A DNA stretch of 18,835 nucleotides from Treponema sp. UBA3862 (GCA_002392405.1 DGGY01000051.1:1846-20680), one strand, 5' to 3'; shown: positions 1 to 8,327, counted from the stretch's first letter. Notes: generated by a model from the sequence alone, not told the origin. Translations and numbers: made by a program.

Positions 1-120
1 ATGGGTATGATGATGCTTCCGCCGGTTCAGATTTCCATGCCGTTTAAACTTATGCTCTTTGTTCTTGTTGACGGCTGGGGACTTTTGACAAGTCAGCTTT
101 TTGCTTCAGTCATTCATTAA
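1..120 (+). CDS. fliP: Flagellar export gate protein FliP, C-terminal end (partial)
   Basis: Only the last 39 residues and the stop codon are present; the gene begins before the window. The fragment reads in frame from base 1 and contains the conserved FliP ending: a Met-rich turn, then [21 protein letters not shown] and a short hydrophobic tail. FliP forms a pentamer at the heart of the flagellar type III export gate in the inner membrane, assembled with FliQ and FliR, and this piece covers its last hydrophobic segment. fliQ starts 22 bases after its stop, so the genes are co-transcribed. The ATG at base 1 is an internal Met codon, not a start. Identification rests on the C-terminal motif and the following fliQ-fliR-flhB-flhA order. 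Confidence 0.93.
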   Translation: MGMMMLPPVQISMPFKLMLFVLVDGWGLLTSQLFASVIH

Positions 121-142
121 AGGTCAAGGGGGAAATAAAAAA

Positions 143-409
143 ATGAGTATTGGCTATTTAGTTTCCCTCATGAGGGGGGCAGTTTTTCAGGTTCTTCTTA
201 TGACTTCTCCTGTACTTGGAGCAGCCCTTATTGTCGGTCTTATTGTTGCAATTTTTCAGGCAACAACTTCAATTCAGGAACAGACTCTTACTTTTCTGCC
301 CAAACTGATTGTGATTTTAATCATGCTGGCTCTTTTAGGGGCCTGGCTTTTTGCAAGTTTAAGGGGATATACATTAAATCTTTTTAACAATATTCCAAAC
401 CTTGCCTGA
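143..409 (+). CDS. fliQ: Flagellar export gate protein FliQ
   Basis: An 88-residue protein, the usual FliQ length. It has two long hydrophobic helices (about residues 10-37 and 48-72) joined by a polar turn containing QATTSIQEQTLTFLPK, the FliQ hallmark. Four FliQ copies normally wrap around the FliP5-FliR1 core of the export gate. The ATG at 143 is chosen as start because a strong purine-rich Shine-Dalgarno stretch (AAGGGGG, 126-132) lies just upstream. The reading frame stays open back to a TTG at 101, but that would add 14 polar residues inside fliP. The gene sits between fliP and fliR, and its TGA stop overlaps the GAGG ribosome-binding sequence of fliR. Confidence 0.95.
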   Translation: MSIGYLVSLMRGAVFQVLLMTSPVLGAALIVGLIVAIFQATTSIQEQTLTFLPKLIVILIMLALLGAWLFASLRGYTLNLFNNIPNLA

Positions 410-423
410 GGTAAAACGAAAAA

Positions 424-1233
424 ATGCTTGAACGGATTGTTCAGAACGCACCTTTTTTTCTCTTAGTCTGCGGACGTTGTTTTGCCCTGATTATGACGCT
501 GCCTCTTTTTTCCATGAGGACAATCTCAAGAAGGGTGAAACTTACCTTAACTTTTTATCTTGCCTATATAATTCTTCCTCACATAAGCCTTGATACCTAT
601 ATGCCGTACATATCTTCTGACGGTTCTTTTTCACTTGATTATATTCTTGTCCTCGGCGGTGAGGTTTTTATTGGAATAATAACCGGTTTTTTTGTAAACA
701 TTATTTTTACGGCTTTCAGTGCCGCAGGACAGTTTTTTGCTTTTCAGATGGGCTTTTCTGCTTCAGAAGTTTATGATGCATTAAGTCAGGTTGAAAATCC
801 GCTTATGGGACAGTTTTTCAACCTTATTGCAATGCTTCTTTTTCTGCAGAATCAGTGGGGACAGCGTCTGTTTGGCGGCGCCCTCGTTTCAAGTTTTCAG
901 ACAATGAATGCCTTAAAAATTGTTGCGGCGGCAGGACAGGATAAAATCGTAACTTTTATGCTTGCAGGCCTTACAAAACTTTTTGCTGATGCTTTCATTA
1001 TAGCACTTCCTATTATGGGAACTCTTCTTCTTGTTTCAATTACAACCGGTATTCTTGGAAAGGCAGCTCCTCAGATGAACCTTCTTTCTGAAGGTTTCCC
1101 GATAATGATTCTTCTTACATTTTTTATAATTACAAACCTCATGGGAGTTTTATGTAATTTCTTTATTGCTTCCTTCGGTTCGGGCTTTACTCTGCTTGAA
1201 AGCCTGTTTGCTTTTTTCAGGGGAGGTCAGTAA
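424..1233 (+). CDS. fliR: Flagellar export gate protein FliR
   Basis: A 269-residue, very hydrophobic protein with about six membrane segments, matching the length and profile of FliR. Family features include the N-terminal helix followed by a basic loop (SRRVK near residue 38), the GEVFIGIITGF segment, and a mid-protein QMGFS motif. FliR is the single-copy subunit that completes the FliP5-FliQ4-FliR1 export channel in the cytoplasmic membrane. It lies 14 bases after fliQ, and its TAA stop is immediately followed by the flhB ATG, with the flhB ribosome-binding site (GGGGAGG) inside the fliR end. This arrangement suggests translational coupling with flhB. I see no unusual residue changes or truncation. 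Confidence 0.95.
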   Translation: MLERIVQNAPFFLLVCGRCFALIMTLPLFSMRTISRRVKLTLTFYLAYIILPHISLDTYMPYISSDGSFSLDYILVLGGEVFIGIITGFFVNIIFTAFSAAGQFFAFQMGFSASEVYDALSQVENPLMGQFFNLIAMLLFLQNQWGQRLFGGALVSSFQTMNALKIVAAAGQDKIVTFMLAGLTKLFADAFIIALPIMGTLLLVSITTGILGKAAPQMNLLSEGFPIMILLTFFIITNLMGVLCNFFIASFGSGFTLLESLFAFFRGGQ

Positions 1234-2334
1234 ATGAGTTTTGAAGATATTGACCTTCAGTGGTTTGCCGCAGAAGATGAAGGCCGTACAGAAGAACCGT
1301 CGGAGATAAAACTTCAGCGTGCCCGTGAAGAAGGTCGTGTTGCAAAATCCCAGGAATTAAACAGCGCCCTTGTAATGCTTGTCTGTGTAATTTCTTTAAT
1401 AATCTGTGCTCCTTTTTATTTAAGATGGTGCGAACAGATTTTAATTTATTATTTTTCAAGGACTGCTTCTGCTGATTTTACTCAGAAACAGTTTTTTGTA
1501 TTTTTTATAGTCAATATGCTTAAAATGGTTCTTCCGCCTGCAATTGCAGGAAGCCTTGCTGCGTTTTTAGGTAATATCATTCAGAACCGCGGATTTATAT
1601 TTTCAACTAAACCTATCGAACCAAAATTTCAGAATATTGTTCCTAAAATCGGACAGTATCTTAAAAAGACTGTATTTTCGATGGAAGGCGGATTTAATGT
1701 AATTAAACAGCTTTTTAAGGTTTTTGCCATTGTCCTTACGGCCTACGTTGTAATTAAAAATAATCTTGAAGATCTTCTTGCTTTAATAAATACAGGTTCT
1801 GTAAGACTTGCTGCAGGAAAAATTGCAGGACTGGGTGCAATAATACTTGCAGCTAGTGCAATCATTTTTCTTGCAATTTCTATTCCTGACTATTTTGTTC
1901 AGAGATATCAGTTCCGTGAAAGCATGAAAATGACAAAACAGGAAGTTAAAACTGAATTCAAGGAACAGGAAGGAGACCCGGAGGTAAAAGGTAAGCTTCA
2001 GCAGGCACAGAGGGAGCTTTTAAGGCAGAATCTGCCTAAGGCAGTAGCAGAAAGTGATGTAGTAATTACAAACCCGACGCATTATTCAGTCGCTTTAAAA
2101 TATGATTCTGATAAAACTGACAGGCCTGTTGTAAATGCAAAAGGTGAAGGAATAACTGCTAAAAGAATCAGGGATCTTGCTGATGAAAATGGAATTCCGC
2201 GTATAGAAAATGTTCCTTTAGCGCGTGGTCTCTATTCAAATGTTAAACTTGGTGATATAATACCTGATGAGTATATGTCTGTTATTGCAACGGTTTATGC
2301 TCAGATTTGGAATTTAGATAAAATCAAAAGGTAA
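1234..2334 (+). CDS. flhB: Flagellar export switch protein FlhB
   Basis: A 366-residue protein with the two FlhB parts. The N-terminus carries the acidic/basic signature EDEGRTEEPSEIKLQRAREEG, followed by four membrane segments within about residues 44-225. A cytoplasmic domain follows, with the autocleavage motif NPTH at residues 280-283. FlhB cleaves itself between Asn and Pro; in studied species this switches export from rod/hook to filament substrates. The cytoplasmic part ends soon after the conserved YAQIW segment, without a long Pro-rich tail. The start codon directly abuts the fliR stop, and GGGGAGG just upstream is a good ribosome-binding site. flhA follows 17 bases later. All key residues for cleavage are present. 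Confidence 0.97.
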   Translation: MSFEDIDLQWFAAEDEGRTEEPSEIKLQRAREEGRVAKSQELNSALVMLVCVISLIICAPFYLRWCEQILIYYFSRTASADFTQKQFFVFFIVNMLKMVLPPAIAGSLAAFLGNIIQNRGFIFSTKPIEPKFQNIVPKIGQYLKKTVFSMEGGFNVIKQLFKVFAIVLTAYVVIKNNLEDLLALINTGSVRLAAGKIAGLGAIILAASAIIFLAISIPDYFVQRYQFRESMKMTKQEVKTEFKEQEGDPEVKGKLQQAQRELLRQNLPKAVAESDVVITNPTHYSVALKYDSDKTDRPVVNAKGEGITAKRIRDLADENGIPRIENVPLARGLYSNVKLGDIIPDEYMSVIATVYAQIWNLDKIKR

Positions 2335-2351
2335 GTCAATCAGGGTGGGGA

Positions 2352-4487
2352 ATGGCTGATCGTATTACTGATTTTTTAAAAAAGTCAAACGTCTCTAATC
2401 ATTTTGTTGCGCTCGCAGTGGTACTTGTTGTACTGATGCTCCTCATACCTGTATCTGGTCCTTTTCTTGATTTTTTGATGATTACAAACGTTGCTATTTC
2501 CCTTGTAATCCTGCTGGTTGTACTCTATACGCCTAAAGGTTCAAAGATTACGGCATTTCCCCGTGTCATACTTTTTACGACTATTTATGGTGTAGCTTTA
2601 AACATATGTTCCACAAGATTTATTCTGACGAACGGACATGTCGGCTTTGACAGTTTTAAGGGTGCAATGATTAAGTCTTTTGCTAATATAGTATCCGGCG
2701 GAGAAGTGGCCGTTGGTTTTATTATATTTATAATTCTTATCATTTTTCAGGTAGTTGTCGTTACAAAAGGTGCAGGACGTATTTCTGAAGTAGCAGCCAG
2801 GTTTGCACTTGATTCAATGAACAGCAAGATGTTTGCTGTTGATTCAGAACTTCAGTCCGGTTTTATTACGGATGAACAGGCGAGACAGAAAAAAAATGAT
2901 ATTCAGAAAGAAAGTGATTTTTATTCAGCAATGGATGGTGCTTCCAAATTCGTAAGCGGCAACGTAAAGGCCGGAATTGCCATAACTGCCATTAATCTTG
3001 TCGGTGGAATTATATGGGCAATGTACAAATACGGAATGAGGTGGGCTGATGCAATTCAGACGTTTCCTCAGCTTACGATAGGAGACGGTCTTTTAAGTCA
3101 GCTTCCTTCTGTTTTAATATCTGTTGCAACAGGTATTCTCGTTGCAGGAAGCGGCTCTGAAGAAGTATTCGGTGAGGAAATTAAAAAGCAGTTTAATCCT
3201 TCCGGAAATGTTTTTATTATTGCTGGTTCAGTTCTTTGTTTAATGGGAATTTGTTTTCATACAACCGCAATGCTTATTATTCTGCTCCTGGGAATCGGCG
3301 TTTCGCTTATTTTTATAGGCTATCACCATATTAAAAATCAGGACAAAGCTGCACGTCTTAAACTTGAAGCAGAAAATGCTGCAAAGGCAGGAAAACAGAC
3401 CGGCCAGAATCCTTCTGAAGTAAGTCCTGTTGTTCCTCTTGATGCCCTCAGTCTTGAACTTGGTGTTGCTCTCCTTGATCTTGTAGATCAGAAAAAAGGT
3501 GCTGAACTTCTTGCAAGAATTAAGCGTATGCGTACTGAAGCAGCAATTGATATGGGGCTTGTAATTCCAAATATCCGCATTCAGGACAACCTTACTCTTG
3601 ATCCGACCGAATACAGCTTTAAAATCCGTGGCATTGAAGCGGGAAGGGCTAAACTTAAAATAGGTTATTACATGTGTATGGATACAGGACTTGTACGTGA
3701 ACCTCTTAACGGAGAAGCAACAAAGGATCCTGCATTTGGTGTTCCTGCAATCTGGGTTCCTGAAAGTGACAGGGCTCTTGCTGAAAAGAACGGTTATTCG
3801 GTAGTTGATACACCTACAATCATTGCAACACACATGACAGAAATCATTCATTCTCATGCGTCAGAAATAATTACAAGACAGGAAGTAAGTGCAATTATCG
3901 AAAAAATTAAAGAATCTAATCCTGTTGTTGTTGATGAAGTCCTCAATAAATGTAAATACACTTATGGTGACATAGAAAAAGTTTTCCAGGGACTTTTACG
4001 CGAAAGAGTTTCTATCCGTAATATTGTTGCAATCCTTGAATGCCTTGCAAATTATGAAAACTATAAGTCAGTAAGCTGGCTCTTAATCGAAAAAGTAAGG
4101 GAAGCACTGGGGAAACAGATTTGTCTTCAGTATATTGACGATAACGATCCTGATAAAAAACTCACTGTAGTAAGGTTAAGTCAGGAATGGGCTGAAAAAA
4201 TAAATTCCAATATAAGTGAATCTAAAGACGGTTCTGTACCTGTAATCGCTTTTGATCCGGCTGACCAGCGGAAATGGTATTCAAGCATTAATTCTGTAAT
4301 TCCTCAGCTGATTGAAAGAAATATCCGTCCGGTTATTCTCTGTCCGACTCCGGAAATCAGAATCCTTGTTTACAATTCAATTGAGAGGGAACTTCCTGGT
4401 ACAGTCTGTCTTTCTATCAACGAAGTAGTTGCTGCCGGACGCAGTATTAATCTTGAAATAATAGGAGATATTAACTTAAGTGAATAG
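2352..4487 (+). CDS. flhA: Flagellar export gate protein FlhA
   Basis: A 711-residue FHIPEP-family protein. The first ~325 residues hold about eight membrane segments. Between them lies the family signature, running from ARFALDSMNSK to MDGASKFVSGN, which forms the cytoplasmic loop. Asp195 in MDGASKF corresponds by motif to the conserved Asp implicated in proton-driven export in enterobacterial FlhA. A Lys/Ala-rich linker (about 333-360) leads to the large cytoplasmic domain that docks chaperone-substrate complexes and forms a nonameric ring. A G-rich ribosome-binding site (AGGGTGGGG) lies just before the ATG at 2352. The 3' end overlaps the flhF GTG start by 8 bases. No anomalies were seen. 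Confidence 0.97.
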   Translation: MADRITDFLKKSNVSNHFVALAVVLVVLMLLIPVSGPFLDFLMITNVAISLVILLVVLYTPKGSKITAFPRVILFTTIYGVALNICSTRFILTNGHVGFDSFKGAMIKSFANIVSGGEVAVGFIIFIILIIFQVVVVTKGAGRISEVAARFALDSMNSKMFAVDSELQSGFITDEQARQKKNDIQKESDFYSAMDGASKFVSGNVKAGIAITAINLVGGIIWAMYKYGMRWADAIQTFPQLTIGDGLLSQLPSVLISVATGILVAGSGSEEVFGEEIKKQFNPSGNVFIIAGSVLCLMGICFHTTAMLIILLLGIGVSLIFIGYHHIKNQDKAARLKLEAENAAKAGKQTGQNPSEVSPVVPLDALSLELGVALLDLVDQKKGAELLARIKRMRTEAAIDMGLVIPNIRIQDNLTLDPTEYSFKIRGIEAGRAKLKIGYYMCMDTGLVREPLNGEATKDPAFGVPAIWVPESDRALAEKNGYSVVDTPTIIATHMTEIIHSHASEIITRQEVSAIIEKIKESNPVVVDEVLNKCKYTYGDIEKVFQGLLRERVSIRNIVAILECLANYENYKSVSWLLIEKVREALGKQICLQYIDDNDPDKKLTVVRLSQEWAEKINSNISESKDGSVPVIAFDPADQRKWYSSINSVIPQLIERNIRPVILCPTPEIRILVYNSIERELPGTVCLSINEVVAAGRSINLEIIGDINLSE

Positions 4488-5685
4488 CAGTGATTACGGA
4501 CAGCAGAAATTTACTCTTACCGGCAAAACTCTTGATGAAATCCGTGAACGGTTGTGGAATATGCACCGCGATAATTACAGAATAATAGATCATCAGACCA
4601 TTCTTGAAGGCGGTGTCTTCGGGCTCTTTCAGAAATCGAGAGTAAAAGTTGATTATGTTTTGAGGGAAAGACAGAAGACTGTTTCCGATGATTTTACAAG
4701 TACAAAAGAAAAACTGCTTGAAAACGGCGGAATAGACATGTCAAAAATCCAGGTTAAGCAGAATTCTGAAATTTACAACATGCTTAACCAGATTAACAGT
4801 AAAATTTCTGAAATGCAGGATTCAACTTCAAGCAATGTTCATCCTTCAATTACTAGAATTGAAAAACTGCTTGATAAAAATGAATTCACACATTCATATA
4901 TAAGTCAGATTTCAAACAGAATCAGAAATGAGTTTCCGCTTGAGCAGCTTGATGACTATGGTTTTCTTAAGGCAAAAGTTGTTGAGTGGATTGCACAGTC
5001 AATTAAAATTGAACCGGAAATTTACAGAAGCCTTCCTCATATTATTGTTCTTGTGGGACCGACTGGACGCGGTAAAACTACAACTATTTCAAAACTGGCT
5101 GCAAAACCGATTGTAGAAGCTAAGATGAAGGGGGAGGCAATTCCTAATGTTCGTCTTATTACGATCGACAGGACAAGGGTTGGTGCAGAAGAGCAGTTAA
5201 ACAGATTCGGTCAGCTGATGGGTGTAAGAGTCGATAAAGCTGAATCAGCAAAGGATTTGAATCTTATTATAAATGAGTGCAAGGACACAGCAGATTATAT
5301 CTTTATTGATACTTCAGGATATGGTCCTAATGATTATGAAAAGATTGCAAAGATGCGCGGAATTCTCAATGTTCCGGGTGCAGCACTTGATACATATCTT
5401 GTACTCGAGGCTTCTTCTAAAGCAAGTGACCTTATAAAGGCAATCGAGTCATTCGGTATATTTAATTTTAATTCAGTAATTATCTCAAAATGCGACGAAA
5501 CTTCTTCTTACGGAAATGTTTTGAGTGTTCTGCATGAGACAAATAAAAGTATCTCATACATTACAACCGGTCAGAACGTTCCTAAGGATATAAAAAGACC
5601 GTCCGTAAAAGACTTTTTGTTCAAACTTATTGATTTTGATATAGATAAAAATCACATAGAAGATATGTTTCCGGAGGATAACTAA
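4480..5685 (+). CDS. flhF: Flagellar SRP-type GTPase FlhF
   Basis: A 401-residue FlhF. The N-terminal ~60 residues form the usual FlhF start, with a GGVFGLFQKSRVKV motif. A helical linker follows, then the NG GTPase domain from about residue 120. Visible GTPase motifs are G1 GPTGRGKTTT (193-202), a G2-like TIDRTRVGAEEQL (228-240), G3 DTSGYG (277-282) and G4 SKCDET. FlhF directs where and how many flagella are built and works with FlhG. The start is a GTG at 4480 inside the end of flhA, keeping the full N-terminal domain; no strong Shine-Dalgarno site is seen, so coupling to flhA translation is likely. G1 and G3 differ slightly from the common GPTGVGKTTT and DTAGR forms (see findings). Confidence 0.95.
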   Translation: MNSSDYGQQKFTLTGKTLDEIRERLWNMHRDNYRIIDHQTILEGGVFGLFQKSRVKVDYVLRERQKTVSDDFTSTKEKLLENGGIDMSKIQVKQNSEIYNMLNQINSKISEMQDSTSSNVHPSITRIEKLLDKNEFTHSYISQISNRIRNEFPLEQLDDYGFLKAKVVEWIAQSIKIEPEIYRSLPHIIVLVGPTGRGKTTTISKLAAKPIVEAKMKGEAIPNVRLITIDRTRVGAEEQLNRFGQLMGVRVDKAESAKDLNLIINECKDTADYIFIDTSGYGPNDYEKIAKMRGILNVPGAALDTYLVLEASSKASDLIKAIESFGIFNFNSVIISKCDETSSYGNVLSVLHETNKSISYITTGQNVPKDIKRPSVKDFLFKLIDFDIDKNHIEDMFPEDN

Positions 5686-5687
5686 TT

Positions 5688-6575
5688 ATGGAAGATCAGG
5701 CAGAAGAATTGAGAGAACTGATGGGTAAACCGTCTGAAAGTTCTTATGAGAAGAGTGAATCAGCTGATACCTCACATAAAACAAGAATCATTGCCATTAC
5801 CAGCGGAAAGGGCGGTGTTGGAAAAACAAATATGGCTGTAAATATGGCCATTGCCTATGCCCAGCTTGGAAAGAAAGTTATCCTTATTGATGGTGACCTT
5901 GGTATGGCAAACGTTAACGTTCTTCTTAACATTGTGCCTCAGTTTAATCTCATGCAGGTAATCAACAAACAGAAAACCATGTCTGAGATTATTCTTGATA
6001 CTGAAGTTGGCATTAAATTTATTGCAGGTGCGAACGGTTTTTCTAAAATTGCAAATCTTTCAGTTGATGAACTTGATTATTTTGCAGAACAGTTTGCCCA
6101 GCTCGGTAATGCAGACATTATCATTATTGATACTGGTGCCGGAATTGCAGACAACGTACTCAGGTTTGTAGCTTCTGCTGATGAGGTTTATGTTGTAACA
6201 ACCCCTGAACCTACAGCAATTACTGACGCTTACGGTATGATTAAAATTATTACTACAGAACTCGGCGACAAGAATATTAACATCAAGCTTCTTGTAAACC
6301 GTGTTCACAGTGCCGAAGAGGGTAAAAAGATTTCTGACCGTATCATTACTATTGTAGGTCAGTTCCTGAATTACAAGGTTGATTATATCGGATTCGTTTA
6401 TGATGATTCAGTTGTAAGTGCTTCTGTAATCCGTCAGAAACCTTTTATGGTTGTCAATCCGACATCAAAACCTGCACAGTGCATTAAGCACATTGTAGGA
6501 AGAATCGAAAAAACTGATCTTGGTTCAAGCGAAGGTGTTTCGACCTTCCTCAAGAAGTTTCTTCGTAAAAAGTAG
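5688..6575 (+). CDS. flhG: MinD-like ATPase FlhG (FleN/YlxH), flagellar number regulator
   Basis: A 295-residue MinD/ParA-family ATPase. The deviant Walker A motif KGGVGKT is at residues 41-47, followed by IDGDLGMANVNVLL and the Walker B-like IIIIDTGAGI. The N-terminus carries DQAEELRE (residues 3-10), matching the DQAxxLR helix by which FlhG activates the FlhF GTPase in Bacillus. The C-terminus has a basic stretch (FLKKFLRKK) fitting the amphipathic membrane-targeting helix of this family. FlhG restrains FlhF and so limits flagellar number. The ATG lies 2 bases after the flhF stop, with GGAGG inside the flhF end as ribosome-binding site. This is the last gene before a hairpin and a new promoter. 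Confidence 0.95.
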   Translation: MEDQAEELRELMGKPSESSYEKSESADTSHKTRIIAITSGKGGVGKTNMAVNMAIAYAQLGKKVILIDGDLGMANVNVLLNIVPQFNLMQVINKQKTMSEIILDTEVGIKFIAGANGFSKIANLSVDELDYFAEQFAQLGNADIIIIDTGAGIADNVLRFVASADEVYVVTTPEPTAITDAYGMIKIITTELGDKNINIKLLVNRVHSAEEGKKISDRIITIVGQFLNYKVDYIGFVYDDSVVSASVIRQKPFMVVNPTSKPAQCIKHIVGRIEKTDLGSSEGVSTFLKKFLRKK

Positions 6576-6576
6576 T

Positions 6577-6615
6577 TTTTACAGGTAATAATCCCTGTGA
6601 AAGTATGTGTTTTTT
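6577..6615 (+). terminator. Possible weak intrinsic terminator after flhG
   Basis: An inverted repeat starts 2 bases after the flhG stop. TTTTACAGG (6577-6585) pairs with CCTGTGAAA (6594-6602), including one G-T pair, around an 8-base loop. A run of six T (6610-6615) follows after a 7-base gap. The stem is AT-rich and the T-run is displaced, so termination would at best be partial. It could attenuate read-through from the export-gate operon into the fliA group. Confidence 0.35.
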
Positions 6616-6624
6616 AATAAAAAC

Positions 6625-6653
6625 TTGACCATAGAGGATTTTTGCCTTAATCT
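6625..6653 (+). promoter_or_regulatory. Sigma-70-type promoter upstream of the fliA gene group
   Basis: TTGACC (6625-6630, 5 of 6 matches to the -35 consensus) is followed after exactly 17 bases by TAATCT (6648-6653, 4 of 6 matches to TATAAT). Both lie in the 101-base gap between flhG and the next gene. Transcription would start around 6660, close to the ribosome-binding site GGGAGG at 6663-6668, leaving a very short leader. The -35, spacer and position are convincing. No start site is known, and read-through from upstream may also occur. Confidence 0.6.
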
Positions 6654-6676
6654 TTTAATATAGGGAGGAAGAATTG

Positions 6677-7501
6677 ATGAATGTTAAATTGATCGGCGGA
6701 GCCGCCGGTTCAGGTTTTGCATTGTCATTTCTTACGGGGATATTTTCAAAAAATAGTTTTGGGAGCATTATTCTCAAATCTTTTATTTTTGCTCTTATCT
6801 TCGCAGTCCTTGCGGTACTGATTTCCTTCCTTTTTGACAAATTTTTAGCAGATTCTTCTGGACCATCAGCTTCAACCGGGGCTTCTTTTAATCAGAATAA
6901 AACCGGTGGAAATGTTGATATTGTTATTTCGGATGATAATCTTGATGATGATGATTCAGGTCCTAAGTTTTATGTTGAAAATAACAGGCAGACACTTGCA
7001 GGCGAACGGACTGAAGAAAAACAGGAACAAACCAGTCCGGTAAAACCTGAGCCGGCCGTAACTCAGACAGAACAAATGGAAGATAAGCCTGTCACGCCTG
7101 AAAAGGTTCAGGATGATTCTTCTGCTGAGCCGTCTGAGTCATCTGAAGCCTCATTTGTTTCTGCTCCGCTTCAGGCTGTTGCAGGTGCTGAAAAAGAGGA
7201 AACTTCTGCTCCTTCGATAGCCCGTGATGTTCCTGCAAATGCAGGGGACGGTGCGAATAAGGTCAATTCATACGCAGACGGAACTAATATCGATAATATC
7301 GATGCTCTTCCTGATATCGGTGAATTGAACGAGAGCGGGAAAAATGAAAGTGTTAATGATATAATTAATGACAGCGATTTTGCTACAAAAGGAAGTTCTG
7401 CTTCAGGAAGTTCAACATTTCCGAATGGAACAGAAGCCAGTGCAGCAAATGCCGATGTAATGGCGCAGGCTATCAGAACATTATTAAAAAAAGATGATTA
7501 G
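6677..7501 (+). CDS. Unrecognised membrane-anchored acidic protein between flhG and fliA
   Basis: A 274-residue protein I do not recognise. The first ~57 residues contain two hydrophobic stretches: a Gly/Ala/Phe-rich one (about 5-24) and a stronger one (about 31-54) ending in FDKF. They could form a membrane hairpin or a single anchor. The rest is low-complexity, rich in Ser, Glu, Asp, Ala and Pro, with an acidic cluster DDNLDDDDSG, and is probably disordered. The end is a short amphipathic helix-like tail, MAQAIRTLLKKDD. ATG 6677 is preferred over the adjacent in-frame TTG at 6674 because GGGAGG (6663-6668) is well spaced for it. It is the first gene after the internal promoter, 22 bases before fliA. 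Context suggests a role linked to flagella or membrane tethering; function is unknown. Confidence 0.8.
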   Translation: MNVKLIGGAAGSGFALSFLTGIFSKNSFGSIILKSFIFALIFAVLAVLISFLFDKFLADSSGPSASTGASFNQNKTGGNVDIVISDDNLDDDDSGPKFYVENNRQTLAGERTEEKQEQTSPVKPEPAVTQTEQMEDKPVTPEKVQDDSSAEPSESSEASFVSAPLQAVAGAEKEETSAPSIARDVPANAGDGANKVNSYADGTNIDNIDALPDIGELNESGKNESVNDIINDSDFATKGSSASGSSTFPNGTEASAANADVMAQAIRTLLKKDD

Positions 7502-7523
7502 TTAAAGAGAGAAAGGGTATCAT

Positions 7524-8321
7524 ATGGATGTTGAACAGACTCAGGTAGTTAACGACGCAGAAGAAGATAAACTCTGGCTTGAGTTTAAAAAAACAAAGTC
7601 TCCTCAGTTAAGGGATAAACTTATCAGGCAGTACATGCCGCTTGTTAAATACGTAGCGGGTAAAGTGTCTGTAGGTCTTCCTGCAAGCATGGAATTTGAC
7701 GATCTTGTCGGCTTTGGACAGTTCGGTCTTCTTGATGCCATCAATAAATACGACCCTGAAAAAGGTGTAAAATTCAAGACATATGCAGTAACCCGTATCC
7801 GCGGTGCAATTTTTGATGAAATGCGCCAGTTAGACTGGGTACCGCGTTCAGTAAGACAAAAGTCACGGGAAATAGAAGATACTATTTCTGAACTTGAATC
7901 ACGTCTGGGCCGTACCGCTTCAGATGCAGAGATTGCAAAACAGATGAACCTTTCTGAAGAAGAATATCATCAGACGATTATGAAGGTTAGTGCATCAAGC
8001 ATAATTTCTCTCAATGATGTCTGGTCTTCAGGTGATGATTCAGATCATATTTCCATCGGCGATACAATTGAGTCTCCTTCAAGTTTAAATCCTGATGTTC
8101 AGGTAGAAAGGGAGGAAATCCGTAAAGTTATCATTCAGGCAATTAATGAACTTCCTGAAAAAGAAAAAATGGTAATCGTTCTTTACTACCATGAAGATCT
8201 TACCTTTAAGGAAATCGGACAGGTACTTGAAGTAAGTGAATCAAGAATTTCTCAGCTTCATACTAAAGCAAATTTAAGGCTGAGAGCAAAACTAACAAAT
8301 TTCAAAAAAGGAATCATGTAA
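7524..8321 (+). CDS. fliA: Flagellar sigma factor FliA/WhiG (sigma-28)
   Basis: A 265-residue group 3 sigma factor of the FliA/WhiG/SigD type. Region 2 spans about residues 34-104 and includes DDLVGFGQFGLLDAINKYDP and the FKTYAVTRIRGAIFDEMR core-binding and -10 recognition helices. Region 3 (about 110-165) contains RQKSREIEDTISELESRLGR. Region 4 (about 200-255) ends in the helix-turn-helix TFKEIGQVLEVSESRISQLH that reads the -35 element. It would transcribe late flagellar genes such as filament and chemotaxis genes. A GAAAGGG ribosome-binding site precedes the ATG. No gene for its usual anti-sigma factor FlgM is visible in the window. fapA starts 6 bases after the stop. Confidence 0.95.
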   Translation: MDVEQTQVVNDAEEDKLWLEFKKTKSPQLRDKLIRQYMPLVKYVAGKVSVGLPASMEFDDLVGFGQFGLLDAINKYDPEKGVKFKTYAVTRIRGAIFDEMRQLDWVPRSVRQKSREIEDTISELESRLGRTASDAEIAKQMNLSEEEYHQTIMKVSASSIISLNDVWSSGDDSDHISIGDTIESPSSLNPDVQVEREEIRKVIIQAINELPEKEKMVIVLYYHEDLTFKEIGQVLEVSESRISQLHTKANLRLRAKLTNFKKGIM

Positions 8322-8327
8322 TAAAAA

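Noticed and set aside
101..142. Upstream TTG start that would lengthen FliQ by 14 residues
   Set aside because: It lies inside fliP, gives a polar extension absent from FliQ proteins, and the ATG at 143 has a strong ribosome-binding site and gives the family length.
3240..3857. Long open frame of 205 codons on the minus strand inside flhA
   Set aside because: It is Cys- and Asn-rich with no recognisable motif, has no ribosome-binding site evidence and is fully covered by conserved flhA coding sequence; it is a shadow of codon bias.
6840..7500. Low-complexity acidic stretch as a possible frameshift or non-coding region
   Set aside because: The frame is open throughout, lies between a good ribosome-binding site and fliA, and has ordinary codon use; a disordered protein segment explains it.
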